From RI-43 sp033764725 (GTDB taxonomy: Bacteria; Pseudomonadota; Alphaproteobacteria; Caulobacterales; Aquidulcibacteraceae), in NCBI GenBank assembly GCA_033764725.1, contig JANRIR010000040.1, positions 104,070 through 168,069 of the forward strand: DNA of 64,000 nt. The letters are read 5' to 3'. The translations under genes and the position numbers were made by a program. Under the pieces are notes generated by a model, which did no database searches, was not told the DNA's origin, and saw only the letters and a program-made list of their open reading frames with translations. This document shows positions 25,388-33,820 of the stretch, piece by piece. Positions within the stretch are counted from its first letter, which is position 1. Each line of letters opens with the position of its first letter.

Positions 25388-25999
25388 TCAGCCGCGTCCG
25401 CGCACCAATTGCGCCGTGATTTCCGCAACGTGCCGACCCTGGAAGCGCGCGCCGTCCAGTTCGTTGGCGCTCGGCTGGCGCGCGCCGTCGCCGCCCGTGA
25501 TGGTGGAGGCGCCATAGGGCGTGCCGCCGCTGATCTCCGCCATCGTCGCGTTGCCGGCCCAGGTGTAGGGCAGACCGACGATGATCATGCCATGATGCAG
25601 AAGCGACACCTGCGTCGACAGGATCGTCGATTCCTGACCGCCATGCTGGCTTGCGGTGGAGGTGAACACGCTGCCGACCTTGCCGACCAGCGCGCGGGTG
25701 AACCAGAGCGTCCCCGTCTGGTCGAGAAAGTTGCGCATTTGCGCAGCCATATTGCCGAAGCGCGTCGGCGTGCCGATGATGATGGCGTCGTAGTCCGCCA
25801 ACTCGCCCGGCTGCGCGATCGGCGCGGCCTGTTCAAGCTTGTAGCCCGATTGCTGGGCGACGTCGGGCGGCGCCAATTCCGGCACGCGCTTCACCGCGAC
25901 CTCGACGCCGGGAACGCTACGCGCGCCATCGGCCACCGCCTGCGCCAGCGTTTCGACATGGCCGTAGCTTGAATAATAGAGCACCAGAACCTTGGTCAC
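25388..25999 (-). CDS. wrbA: NAD(P)H:quinone oxidoreductase, WrbA type
   Basis: 203-residue flavodoxin-fold enzyme that reduces quinones by two electrons and so prevents semiquinone formation. FMN-binding YYSSYGHVETLA (near the start), GTPTRFGNMAAQMRNFLDQTG and TSTASQHGGQESTI are WrbA hallmarks. The GTG at 25999 is chosen because AAGGAG lies seven bases upstream and the protein then has the usual length; an ATG at 26092 would add a 31-residue charged/proline tail. Lying between the VOC gene and the TonB receptor, it may handle quinones from the same pathway. Confidence 0.88.
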   Translation of the reverse strand: MTKVLVLYYSSYGHVETLAQAVADGARSVPGVEVAVKRVPELAPPDVAQQSGYKLEQAAPIAQPGELADYDAIIIGTPTRFGNMAAQMRNFLDQTGTLWFTRALVGKVGSVFTSTASQHGGQESTILSTQVSLLHHGMIIVGLPYTWAGNATMAEISGGTPYGASTITGGDGARQPSANELDGARFQGRHVAEITAQLVRGRG

Positions 26000-26118
26000 G
26001 GGCGTCTCCTTGTTTTGCGGCTGAAGAGTTTGCGCCGGCGCTTGATCGGGCGCCGGCGCAGTCTTTTTCCGGTTACGAAACCATTTGAACATCGACAACG
26101 GCCGGGGCCGACGCGCGA

Positions 26119-28341
26119 TCAGAAATCGCGCGTGAGCTCGATGCCCCAGCGCATCGGCTGGGCGCGGAACAGGAAGCCGCCTGGCGAGTACTCGGAATTG
26201 TACTCCGTATCCAGGAGGTTCTTCGACCAGGCCGTCACTGTCCAATTGGCCGAACGCACACCGACGCGCAGATCGACGAGATCGACCGGATCGCGCTCCA
26301 CCGGGCGCGCATCGAGTGCAAGACCCGGCGCGCTGAACGGGATCGTGAACACGGTGTCGCCGATGCGGTTGTAGTCCAGGCGCACGATGCCTTCGAACGC
26401 GTCATTGATCGGCACGGTGTATTGCGCGCCGATATTGAGCGTGTAATCGGCCACCAGCGGCGCCTTGGCGCCGACGACCACGGGATCGGGGAATTCGGTG
26501 ATCTCGCTGTCGGTGTAGCCGAAGCCCGCATTGATGGAGAAATTGTCCGTCAGGCGCGCATTCATCTCGAGATCGAAGCCGAGATACTCGACCTCGTCGA
26601 TATTGCCGAGGTTCTGCGTCGAGTTCGCCGCCAGGAACACGAAGTAATACGTGCCCTCCGCGATCGTGCGATAGGCGCTGGCGCTGTACGTGCCGCGCCC
26701 GCCGAGGAACGAACCCTTCACGCCCACTTCGAGCGTGTCGGCGGTTTCCTGGTCGAACGTGTCGCCGACATTGAAGAAGCCGTTCGCCGCCGCGATCGCG
26801 CCAACGCCGGTCTGGTTGAAGCCGCCGCTGCGGAAGCCGCGGCTATAGCTGGCGTACAGGTTGAGGTCTTCGCTCGCCTCGTAGCGCAGGATCGCTTGCG
26901 GCTGCAGGTCGTCCCAGGTTTCGGTGCGCACCAGGCCCGTCGCGCAAGTCGGCCCCGGCGTGCACGGCAGGAACGCGGTCGGGGTGTCCGTGGTGTTTTC
27001 GCGCTCATCGTGATCGTAGCGCGCGTTCAGCGACAGTTCGATTCGATCGGTGAGGTTCGTCGAGGTGGCCAGATAGGCCGCCCAGGCGAACTGCTCCTGG
27101 GAATCCGCCAGATAGGTCAGCTGCGGATTGGCCGGATTGGTGCTCGGCGCCCCGCGCACCGGGAACACGCCGGCGCCGGTGTCGATCATGTTGCCGGTGA
27201 TGATCGTGCGGTCGGTGGAGAATACCTGAACGCCCGTGATGTAGCGGAAACGGCCTTCCGACGGCGACGTGAAGCGGAATTCCTGCGTCAGCGTGTCGAC
27301 GTCGAGGAACTGGCTCTGGTTGAAGTCGAAACCCACGCGGCTGGCGCCGAGCGGATCGAACGGATAGCCGTCGCCGGTGAGCGTCTCTTCCACGCTGTTG
27401 TAGCCGGTGATCGACGTAAATGCGCCATAGGGGGCGTCATAGGTGAGCTTCAGCGCGCCGTCATAGATATCGCGCTCATTGATGCCGGAATTGTTCAGAT
27501 TGATGTCGCGGCCGGTGAAGTTCGGATTGTTGAAGTTCGGGTCGCTGAAATCCGGCACCACAAAATAGAGCGCGCGCGTTTCGAGCGTATCGACGGCGAA
27601 GCGCAGATCGGCGCTGAAATTCTCCGTCGGCTCATACAGGAAGGAGAGCCGCGCATTCAGGTTCTCGACCGGATCGGCCTCTTCTTCAGCGGACGCATCG
27701 ACGCGATTGACGTTCTCCAGATGGCCTTCGGTATCGAAATAGGAGAACGCGCCGCGCATCCAGAAGTTTTCAGCGACCGGAACATTCAGCGCGCCCTGCA
27801 CCTGATAGCCGGGGCCGGATTCGTAGCCGAGCGTGACGCGACCCCCGAGATCGGCGCTCGGACGGCGCGTGGTGATCACGATGGCGCCGCCGATGGCGTT
27901 GCGCCCATAGAGCGCGCCCTGCGGGCCCTTCAACACTTCGATCTGCTCGATGTCGATCAGCGCCTGATTGAACTGCGCGGGCTGCGTCATCGGCACGCCG
28001 TCGACGACGATGGCCGCTGAAGGCTCGCTGTTGCGCGCCTGCGAGATGCCGCGGATGACGAGGAAGCTGGTGCCGGCGTTCTGCGTCTCCACGAACGTGA
28101 CGTTCGGCACCGAGGCGATGAAATCGGCGGGCCGCTCGATGCCGCGCGCCTCGATGGCGGCGGCGTTGAAGGCGGTCACCTGGGCGGGCACGTCCTGCAG
28201 CGATTCAGACCGCTGGCGCGCCGTGACGACGATCTCCTCGGCGCCCACGTCGCCGGAATCCTGCGCCAGCGCCAGGCTCGGCGCGGCGAATGCGGCCACG
28301 GCGGACGCGCCGAGCAGACCCAAGAATCGCTTGGAACCCAT
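26119..28341 (-). CDS. TonB-dependent receptor (IclR-type regulon)
   Basis: 740 residues. Signal peptide ending at SLALAQ, TonB box EEIVVTARQRSESLQDVP, plug (ADFIASVPNVTFVETQNAGT, VIRGISQARNSEP, EVLKGPQGALYGRNAIGGAI), then barrel strands ending in WGIELTRDF with a terminal Phe. The style is that of the receptors found in sphingomonads and relatives beside aromatic or terpenoid catabolic genes, unlike the large carbohydrate receptor at 7527. ATG 28341 has GGGGAGG upstream; the TTG at 28347 is less likely. The double operator at 28455-28486 and a promoter inside it lie just upstream. Confidence 0.9.
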   Translation of the reverse strand: MGSKRFLGLLGASAVAAFAAPSLALAQDSGDVGAEEIVVTARQRSESLQDVPAQVTAFNAAAIEARGIERPADFIASVPNVTFVETQNAGTSFLVIRGISQARNSEPSAAIVVDGVPMTQPAQFNQALIDIEQIEVLKGPQGALYGRNAIGGAIVITTRRPSADLGGRVTLGYESGPGYQVQGALNVPVAENFWMRGAFSYFDTEGHLENVNRVDASAEEEADPVENLNARLSFLYEPTENFSADLRFAVDTLETRALYFVVPDFSDPNFNNPNFTGRDINLNNSGINERDIYDGALKLTYDAPYGAFTSITGYNSVEETLTGDGYPFDPLGASRVGFDFNQSQFLDVDTLTQEFRFTSPSEGRFRYITGVQVFSTDRTIITGNMIDTGAGVFPVRGAPSTNPANPQLTYLADSQEQFAWAAYLATSTNLTDRIELSLNARYDHDERENTTDTPTAFLPCTPGPTCATGLVRTETWDDLQPQAILRYEASEDLNLYASYSRGFRSGGFNQTGVGAIAAANGFFNVGDTFDQETADTLEVGVKGSFLGGRGTYSASAYRTIAEGTYYFVFLAANSTQNLGNIDEVEYLGFDLEMNARLTDNFSINAGFGYTDSEITEFPDPVVVGAKAPLVADYTLNIGAQYTVPINDAFEGIVRLDYNRIGDTVFTIPFSAPGLALDARPVERDPVDLVDLRVGVRSANWTVTAWSKNLLDTEYNSEYSPGGFLFRAQPMRWGIELTRDF

Positions 28342-28443
28342 CTTCAACTTCCTCCCCGCAAAGCAGCGTTGCGCTGTCCAAGGCCATCCCAGGCCCCGGC
28401 GAGGCCGGCGCAGATCGTCGCCAGCCTGCCCTCACTTTGGGCA

Positions 28444-28486
28444 AACTAGCTTTATTCGAAATACGAAGTCAAGTTCGATATTCGAA
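28444..28486 (-). promoter_or_regulatory. Promoter with double IclR-type operator, TonB receptor
   Basis: Palindromes TTCGA-AAT-ACGAA (28455-28467) and TTCGA-TAT-TCGAA (28474-28486) start 19 bases apart. On the minus strand a -35-like TTGACT (28472-28467) lies in the gap between them and a weak -10-like CTAGTT (28449-28444) follows after 17 bases, so the left palindrome fills the spacer. Binding there would block polymerase. Confidence 0.75.
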
Positions 28487-28490
28487 GTAG

Positions 28491-29300
28491 TTAGCCCGTG
28501 AGCGAACGGGCCAGATAGGGCCGCTTCTGCATGGCCGACTGGATCTCGCGGGCGGCCTGCTGCAGCAGCGGCAGGCGGGTGCGCACGAGTTCGTCCTGGG
28601 AGATGCGCGTCGTTGAGGTCGAGCAATTGATCGCCGAGGTGATCTTCCGGTCGCGGTCGAACACCGGAACGGCGACCGAGACGATTCCGTAATCGAGTTC
28701 GTCGAGGGCGGAATCATAGCCGGAGCGGCGCACGGCCTCGAGACGCGCGCGCAGGGCTGCAGCGGACGTCACCGTCCGCTCGGTGAAACGGGTTAGTTTC
28801 GCGCTTTCGAAATAAGCCTCGATCGCGTCGTCCGGCTGGAACGCCAAAAGCACCTTGCCGAGCGACGTCGCGTGCGCGGGAAAGCGCGTGCCGACGCTGG
28901 CGCTCAGCCGAATGCGCCGCGTCGTCGAGACGTGCGCGATGTAAAGAATGTCATGGCCCGACAGCACCGCCATCGAAGACGAATCGCCCGTCTCATCGCG
29001 CAGAAATTGCAGATGCGGCAGCGCGACGGTTTCGAGATTCATCGACGACACATAGGCCGAGCCGAATACAAGCACTTCCGGCCGCAACAGGAAGCGCCGC
29101 CCGTGGCGCGCCACATAGCCCAGATGCACCAGCGTATTGAGGCAGCGCCGCGCCACCGCGGGGCTCAGCTTGGTCGCCGCGGCGACCTCGCTCAGCTGCA
29201 TTTCGGGATGGTCCTGATCGAAGGCGCGCAGCACGGCGAGGCCGCGCTCCAGCGTGGAGAGATATTCGGGATCCTTGTCCGGCTTGGGCTGGCGCGCCAT
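28491..29300 (-). CDS. IclR-family transcriptional regulator
   Basis: 269 residues: an N-terminal winged helix (YLSTLERGLAVLRAFDQDHP, LSEVAAATKLSPAVARRCLN, LGYVARHGRRFLLRPEVLVFG) and the C-terminal effector domain (GHDILYIAHVSTTRRIRLSASVGTRFPAHATSLGKVLLA, DELDYGIVSVAVPVFD, SAINCSTSTTRIS). This is the PcaU/PobR-like branch that regulates aromatic and acid catabolism, as activator or repressor. ATG follows GAGGAAGCG. It is central to the module and the only regulator in it, so it is the best candidate to bind the 19-base-phased double palindromes. The effector is unknown. Confidence 0.9.
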   Translation of the reverse strand: MARQPKPDKDPEYLSTLERGLAVLRAFDQDHPEMQLSEVAAATKLSPAVARRCLNTLVHLGYVARHGRRFLLRPEVLVFGSAYVSSMNLETVALPHLQFLRDETGDSSSMAVLSGHDILYIAHVSTTRRIRLSASVGTRFPAHATSLGKVLLAFQPDDAIEAYFESAKLTRFTERTVTSAAALRARLEAVRRSGYDSALDELDYGIVSVAVPVFDRDRKITSAINCSTSTTRISQDELVRTRLPLLQQAAREIQSAMQKRPYLARSLTG

Positions 29301-29371
29301 CGCTTCCTCGTCTGCGGCTGCGCCCTGGTACCGGGGCCCCGATGCGGCCGCAATGCTGCGCGCCCGGGGCG

Positions 29372-30523
29372 CTATTCCGCCGCCGTCGCCGTCGCCCGCG
29401 GCGCGCCCAGGATCGCGTCATTGTGCTCGCCCAGCACCGGCGGGGCGGTCACGGTCAGCGCCCGCTCGCCGTCGAAGCTCAGCGGCGACCGGATGGTGCG
29501 GAACCGGCCCATCGTGGGGTGCGTGGTCTCCACCGTCAGATTCAAATGCCGCGCCTGGGCGCTGTCGAGCGCTTCCGGCGCGGTGTTGAGCGGCGCGTGC
29601 GGCACTTCCAGGCGCGTGAGCTGGGCGCACCAGTCCGCGCGGGTGCGGGTCTTGAACACGGGCGCCAGGCGCGCATGGACCTTTTCGTAATTCGCGATGC
29701 GGGCGTTCCGGTCGGCGAATTCGGGCCAGGAGAGCATGTCGGGCATGCCCACGGCCTCGGCCAGATTCTCCCAGAATTTCGGCGGCGAAGACATGTGCAA
29801 GGCCAGCTGCAGACCGTCTGCGCAGTCGAACACGTAGGATTGCGACACGTGCGGCCGGCTGAACGGCCCCATCACTTCGCCGGCCGACAGGTAGTGCGTG
29901 AAATCGTCGATGTTGAAATGGCACATGGCCTCGAGCATCGAGGTCTCGACCAGGCGCCCGCGCCCGGTCTTGTTGCGCTCGTGCAGCGCCGCCAGCACGC
30001 CGAGCGCGCCGTAGAAACCGGTGATCGCATCCGCCACCGCGGGGCCGACGACGCGCGGATGGGCGGGATTGATCAGCAGGCGCAGGAAGCCGCTGGCGGC
30101 CTGCGCCACGGTGTCGAACGCTGGGCGCTCTGCATCGGGGCCGTCGGGCCCGAAGCCGGAGATCGAGCAATAGATCAGCGCCGGATTGATCGCCTGCAGG
30201 CGCTGGGGGCCGACCGACAGGCGCTCGGCCACGCCAGGGCGGAAATTCTGGATGAACACGTCCGCGCCGGAGACCAGTTCGTCGAAGGCGGCGAGGTCGG
30301 CCGGCTTCTTGGTGTTGAGCGTGACCGATTTCTTGTTGCGATTGTACGATTGAAAATGCGGGCTGTAGAGCCCGCCCTTGAAGGCGCGGAAGGGATCGCC
30401 GGTCTCGGGCTGCTCGATCTTGATCACCTCGGCGCCAAGATCGGCCAGCAACATTCCCGCCGCGGGGCCGGTGATGAAGGCGCCCATGTCCAACACGGTC
30501 ACGCCGTCCAGCATTTTGGCCAT
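29372..30523 (-). CDS. CaiB/BaiF-type (class III) CoA-transferase
   Basis: 383 residues. MLDGVTVLDMGAFITGPAAGMLLADLGAEVIKIE at the start, SYNRNKKSVTLN, IQNFRPGVAERL, and the expected catalytic Asp165 in GPAVADAITGF are the family features. It should transfer CoA between carboxylic acids. ATG 30523 with GGAG and GAGG upstream is preferred over the TTG at 30532. It is divergent from the citrate-synthase-fold gene and shares with it a double operator; together they may activate an acid as its CoA thioester and then split it (inference). Confidence 0.88.
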   Translation of the reverse strand: MAKMLDGVTVLDMGAFITGPAAGMLLADLGAEVIKIEQPETGDPFRAFKGGLYSPHFQSYNRNKKSVTLNTKKPADLAAFDELVSGADVFIQNFRPGVAERLSVGPQRLQAINPALIYCSISGFGPDGPDAERPAFDTVAQAASGFLRLLINPAHPRVVGPAVADAITGFYGALGVLAALHERNKTGRGRLVETSMLEAMCHFNIDDFTHYLSAGEVMGPFSRPHVSQSYVFDCADGLQLALHMSSPPKFWENLAEAVGMPDMLSWPEFADRNARIANYEKVHARLAPVFKTRTRADWCAQLTRLEVPHAPLNTAPEALDSAQARHLNLTVETTHPTMGRFRTIRSPLSFDGERALTVTAPPVLGEHNDAILGAPRATATAAE

Positions 30524-30575
30524 GCGCCTCAACTCCAGATCCGCGGGACGGCGCCGAGTCGGCGGTCCCCTCGCC

Positions 30576-30626
30576 TTGACATCCCTATAGAAAATTCGAA
30601 TAACGAATTCAACTTCGAAATTCGAA
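30576..30626. promoter_or_regulatory. Divergent promoters with double IclR-type operator
   Basis: Palindromes TTCGA-ATA-ACGAA (30595-30607) and TTCGA-AAT-TCGAA (30614-30626) again start 19 bases apart. Plus-strand promoter: TTGACA (30576-30581), 17 bases, AATAAC (30599-30604) inside the left palindrome. Minus-strand promoter: TTGAAT (30612-30607), 17 bases, TATAGG (30589-30584). Thus one operator pair covers promoters for both the CoA-transferase and the lyase-like gene. Confidence 0.78.
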
Positions 30627-30708
30627 GAATATTGGCGGCAGGCTTAACGGCGTCGCCGGCGCAGGCTGCCGCGCAACGCCGCGGCCCACATCGACAGGAG
30701 GCGCGGGC

Positions 30709-31497
30709 ATGCGCATCGGCAAGCAGGATCAGCCCTTCAGCGCCATCACCACCTCGGATGCCGCGCGCATCGTCGTGCGCGGCCATGATTTGTGCGAGGA
30801 CTTGATCGGGAAAATCGATTTCACGTCGTATTTCTGGCTGCTGGTCACCGGCTCGACGCCGACGCCGACGCAGAAATTCTTCGCCGACGCCGTGCTCACC
30901 GCCATCGCCGAGCATGGCCTGGTGCCGAGCGTCGTGGCCACCCGCATGACCTACGCCGCCGCGCCCGAGGCGTTCCAGGGCGCCGTCGCGGCTGGGCTTC
31001 TGGGCTGCGGCTCCGTCGTTCTCGGCAGCGCGGAACGCTGCGGCCAGTTCCTCGACGAATGCCTGGCGCTTGCCGAGCGCGAAGGGCTTTCGCCGCACGA
31101 GGCCGCCAAGCGCGCCGTCGCCGACCTGCGCGCGCGCAAACAAGCCATTCCCGGCCTCGGCCATCCCCAGCACGACAAGGGCGACCCGCGCGCCAATCTG
31201 TTGCTGCGCCTGGCGGAGGAGCACGGCGTCATCGGCCGCTATGCGACGATGCTCTATGCCGTGCGCGATGTGCTGCCCGAAACGCTGGGCCGCGCGCTGC
31301 CGATCAACGTCAACGGCGCGATCCCCGCCGTCATGCTCGATGTCGGCTTTCCGCTCGCGGCGCTGAAAGGCATCTCGCTGCTGGCGCGCACGGCCGGCCT
31401 GATCGGCCACCTGCAAGAGGAATCCGAGCGCCCGATCGGCTTCATCCTGTCCGGCAAGGCGGCCGAAGCCATCGCCTATGACGGCCCGGAGCGCTGA
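30709..31497 (+). CDS. Citrate-synthase-fold protein, citryl-CoA lyase-like
   Basis: 262 residues, about the size of the catalytic core of citrate synthase. AIAEHGLVPSVVATRM and IPGLGHPQHDKGDPRANLL (with His152) match the conserved blocks; PINVNGAIPAVMLDVGFP matches the C-terminal one, but the position of the catalytic Asp is Asn202, and the GxLHGG block is GAVAAGLLGCGSVV without His. So only one residue of the usual His/His/Asp triad is visible. It may cleave a citryl- or citramalyl-like CoA ester made by the neighbouring CoA-transferase, by a changed mechanism. ATG preceded by GGAGGCGCGGGC. Confidence 0.75.
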   Translation: MRIGKQDQPFSAITTSDAARIVVRGHDLCEDLIGKIDFTSYFWLLVTGSTPTPTQKFFADAVLTAIAEHGLVPSVVATRMTYAAAPEAFQGAVAAGLLGCGSVVLGSAERCGQFLDECLALAEREGLSPHEAAKRAVADLRARKQAIPGLGHPQHDKGDPRANLLLRLAEEHGVIGRYATMLYAVRDVLPETLGRALPINVNGAIPAVMLDVGFPLAALKGISLLARTAGLIGHLQEESERPIGFILSGKAAEAIAYDGPER

Positions 31498-31512
31498 GGC
31501 GCGCAGCGCCGC

Positions 31513-32145
31513 TCAAGCCGGCGCGAGCGCCTCGACGGCGGCGACGCCGCGCTGAAACGCGGGGCGCGCCTCAAGCCTGGCATACCAGGCCGCCAGATGC
31601 GGCGTTGCGTCGAAATCGAAGCCGGCGAAGGCGCGCCGCCACAGCCAGCCGAAATGCGCGATGTCGGCGATGGTGAGCGCATCGCCGGCGACATAAGGCT
31701 GGCGCGCCAGAATGGCGTCGAGCACGCCGAGAATGCGCCGGCCTTCGTCCTGGAACCGCGCGATGGCGAGTGGGATCGGCTCGGGCGCGAAGCGGGTGAA
31801 GAAGCCGGCGTTGCCGAAGGCGGGGCCAAGGCCGGAGGCGTGAAAGAACAGCTGTTCCAACACGCGCGCGCGGCCAGCGCCGTCGCGCGGGAGAAGCTGG
31901 CCTGATTTCTCGGCGAGATAGACAAGGATCGCCGCGCTCTCCGACAAGGTCAGCGCCGCGCCAGTGGCGTCGTGATCGACGATCACCGGCACTTTTGCAT
32001 TGGCGTTGCGAGCGATGAAATCGGGCGCCTTCTGTTGGCCTTGGCGGATGTTGACGGCGTGAACCGTGTAAGCGAGGCCCATCTCCTCCAGCGCGATGGG
32101 AACCTTGACGCTGTTCGGCGTGGAGAAGGCGTAGACGTCGATCAT
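31513..32145 (-). CDS. Glutathione S-transferase family protein
   Basis: 210 residues. N-terminal thioredoxin-like domain with FSTPNSVKVPIALEEMGL (Ser/Thr-Pro-Asn start of the YghU/Nu-like group), NAKVPVIVD and LSESAAILVYLAEKSG for glutathione binding; C-terminal helical domain with YVAGDALTIADIAHFGWL. Such enzymes conjugate glutathione or reduce disulfides and peroxides. It is followed on the same strand by a peroxiredoxin-like gene and is convergent with the lyase-like gene. A link to detoxifying intermediates of the neighbouring pathway is possible but only from position. Confidence 0.88.
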   Translation of the reverse strand: MIDVYAFSTPNSVKVPIALEEMGLAYTVHAVNIRQGQQKAPDFIARNANAKVPVIVDHDATGAALTLSESAAILVYLAEKSGQLLPRDGAGRARVLEQLFFHASGLGPAFGNAGFFTRFAPEPIPLAIARFQDEGRRILGVLDAILARQPYVAGDALTIADIAHFGWLWRRAFAGFDFDATPHLAAWYARLEARPAFQRGVAAVEALAPA

Positions 32146-32175
32146 GGCGGTTTTCCTTGTCTTGATGTGAAACGA

Positions 32176-32838
32176 TCACGCAGCGCGCGTGGCGGCGAGC
32201 GCGCGTAACGCTGCGAGGATGTCGGTGGGTTCGAGGCGATTGCGATAATCCACGTCGACGAAGGCGAGCGCGATGGTTCCGTCGCGGTCGATGACGAACG
32301 AGGCGGGCAGCGGCAGCGTCCAGCTGTCGTCGCCGTTGCGGTCCGGCAAGGCGTGGCCGAGGCGCGCATAGATCGGGCGCAGCGCCTCCGCCAGATCGAA
32401 CGCGACGCCGAACCGGCGCGCGGCGTGCGATCCCGCATCGCTGAGCACGGCGAAGGCGAGCGCGTTCTTCTCCGCCGTCGACAGGCTTTCGTCCGGCGTT
32501 TGCGGCGAGACGGCGACGAGGTTCGCGCCCAAGCGCGTGATGTCGCCCAAAACGGCCTGCAGGGCGCGCAGTTCGAGATTGCAATAGGGACACCAGCCGC
32601 CGCGATAGAAGCTCAATACGACCGGGCCGCGCGCCAACAGATCGCGCAGCGACACCGGCGCGCCATGCGCATCGCTGAGCGTGAAATCCGGCGCGGCGTC
32701 GCCGGCGCGCAGCGCGCGCTCGCGGATATCGGAGGCGGCGAGATCGATATCGGCGCGCAGCATGGCGGCGCGCACGTCCGGCGGCGCTGCGCTCATGAAA
32801 TGGTCGCGGAACGCGTCGAGGTCGGCTTTGAGGGTCAT
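32176..32838 (-). CDS. Peroxiredoxin-like (AhpC/TSA superfamily) protein
   Basis: 220 residues. A helical N-terminal segment of about 45 residues precedes a thioredoxin-fold domain with PVVLSFYRGGWCPYCNLEL, where Cys83 and Cys86 form a CPYC redox pair, followed by DESLSTAEKNALAFAVLSDAG and SFVIDRDGTIALAFVDVDY. This is the peroxiredoxin-like subgroup common in proteobacteria; peroxide or disulfide reduction is expected. ATG 32838 has AAGGAGG seven bases upstream, a very strong site. It lies 30 bases before the GST gene, probably in one operon. Confidence 0.87.
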   Translation of the reverse strand: MTLKADLDAFRDHFMSAAPPDVRAAMLRADIDLAASDIRERALRAGDAAPDFTLSDAHGAPVSLRDLLARGPVVLSFYRGGWCPYCNLELRALQAVLGDITRLGANLVAVSPQTPDESLSTAEKNALAFAVLSDAGSHAARRFGVAFDLAEALRPIYARLGHALPDRNGDDSWTLPLPASFVIDRDGTIALAFVDVDYRNRLEPTDILAALRALAATRAA

Positions 32839-32899
32839 GGCGTCCTCCTTCAAGGCGGTGCGGGCGCACGCACTACAGCGCGCGCCCGATTGCTGCGGC

Positions 32900-33766
32900 T
32901 CAGCGGGTTTCCTGAAAGCTCTCGACGAGATCGGCGGCGGAGGCGCCTTCCAGCGCGAGCCCGTAACCGACCTCGCGCACGATGCGTTCCTTCAGCGGCT
33001 GGATGAAATGCGTCCGCGTGTTGCGCCGCGTCACTTCCGGCGCGCGCAGATAAAGCGCAGCGAGTTCACGGGCGCGGGCGAGCGCGCGTCCGTTCGGCGT
33101 CACCTCGTTGACGACGCCCCAGCTTTCCGCGGTGCGGGCGCTCAGCGGCGTCGGGTTCAGCAGGAACGCGCTCGCCCGGCCGGGGCCTGCGCGATAGCTC
33201 CACGTCGTGAAGATGCCGTCGCCCGGCACGATGCCGCCGGCGAAATGCGGCAGATCGTTGAACGTGGCGCCTTGGCCCGCGACGATGACGTCGGCGAGCA
33301 GCGCATATTCGGAATGCACGTGCGCGCGGCCCTCGATCGCGGCGATCACCGGCACGCGGATATTGGCGAGGTTCTCCAGGATCTGGACGCCTTCGTCGTG
33401 CACCTGGCTCCACACGTCGGGATCGGCGACATTGCCGAAGCTCGGGAAATCGATGCCGGGAATGAAGTCGCCGGCGGCGCCGGTGAGGATCACCACCTTG
33501 TTCCCGCGGTCCTGCGCGATGCGATAGAAGGCGTCGACGAATTCGGTGTGGTCGCGCGCGGTGAAGGTCAGCGGGCCGCCGTTCGAGTGGAAGGTCGCCA
33601 CCAGGACGCCCGCCGCGTCGCGCTCCAGGCGCAGGCTTTGATAGGCGGTGAAATAGGCCGGCTGGGCGGCCTCGACAGTCGCGGCGGGCGCGGACTGGGC
33701 GGCGGCCGGCGCCATCGGGGCGATGAGCGCGGCCAGCGCGACCGAGGCGATCAAGAGCGATTTCAT
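32900..33766 (-). CDS. Exported crotonase-fold beta-diketone hydrolase, 6-oxocamphor hydrolase-like
   Basis: 288 residues. The first 24 residues form a Sec signal peptide (MKSLLIASVALAALIAPMAP, AAAQ). The mature part resembles 6-oxocamphor hydrolase, a crotonase homologue that splits C-C bonds in cyclic beta-diketones without CoA. Its catalytic residues, from my recollection of that enzyme His122, His145 and Asp154, correspond with exact spacing to His151 (VHSE), His174 (DLPHF) and Asp183 (PGDG). An RLERD opening and NKVVILTG also agree. A periplasmic location makes an acyl-CoA substrate unlikely. No other in-frame start would remove the signal. It is divergent from a LysR regulator with putative operators between. 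Confidence 0.82.
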   Translation of the reverse strand: MKSLLIASVALAALIAPMAPAAAQSAPAATVEAAQPAYFTAYQSLRLERDAAGVLVATFHSNGGPLTFTARDHTEFVDAFYRIAQDRGNKVVILTGAAGDFIPGIDFPSFGNVADPDVWSQVHDEGVQILENLANIRVPVIAAIEGRAHVHSEYALLADVIVAGQGATFNDLPHFAGGIVPGDGIFTTWSYRAGPGRASAFLLNPTPLSARTAESWGVVNEVTPNGRALARARELAALYLRAPEVTRRNTRTHFIQPLKERIVREVGYGLALEGASAADLVESFQETR

Positions 33767-33820
33767 GGGGGGCTTCTCCGTGCGGCCAGTCCAAACGCTG
33801 GCGTGAAGGCACCCTCCCCT

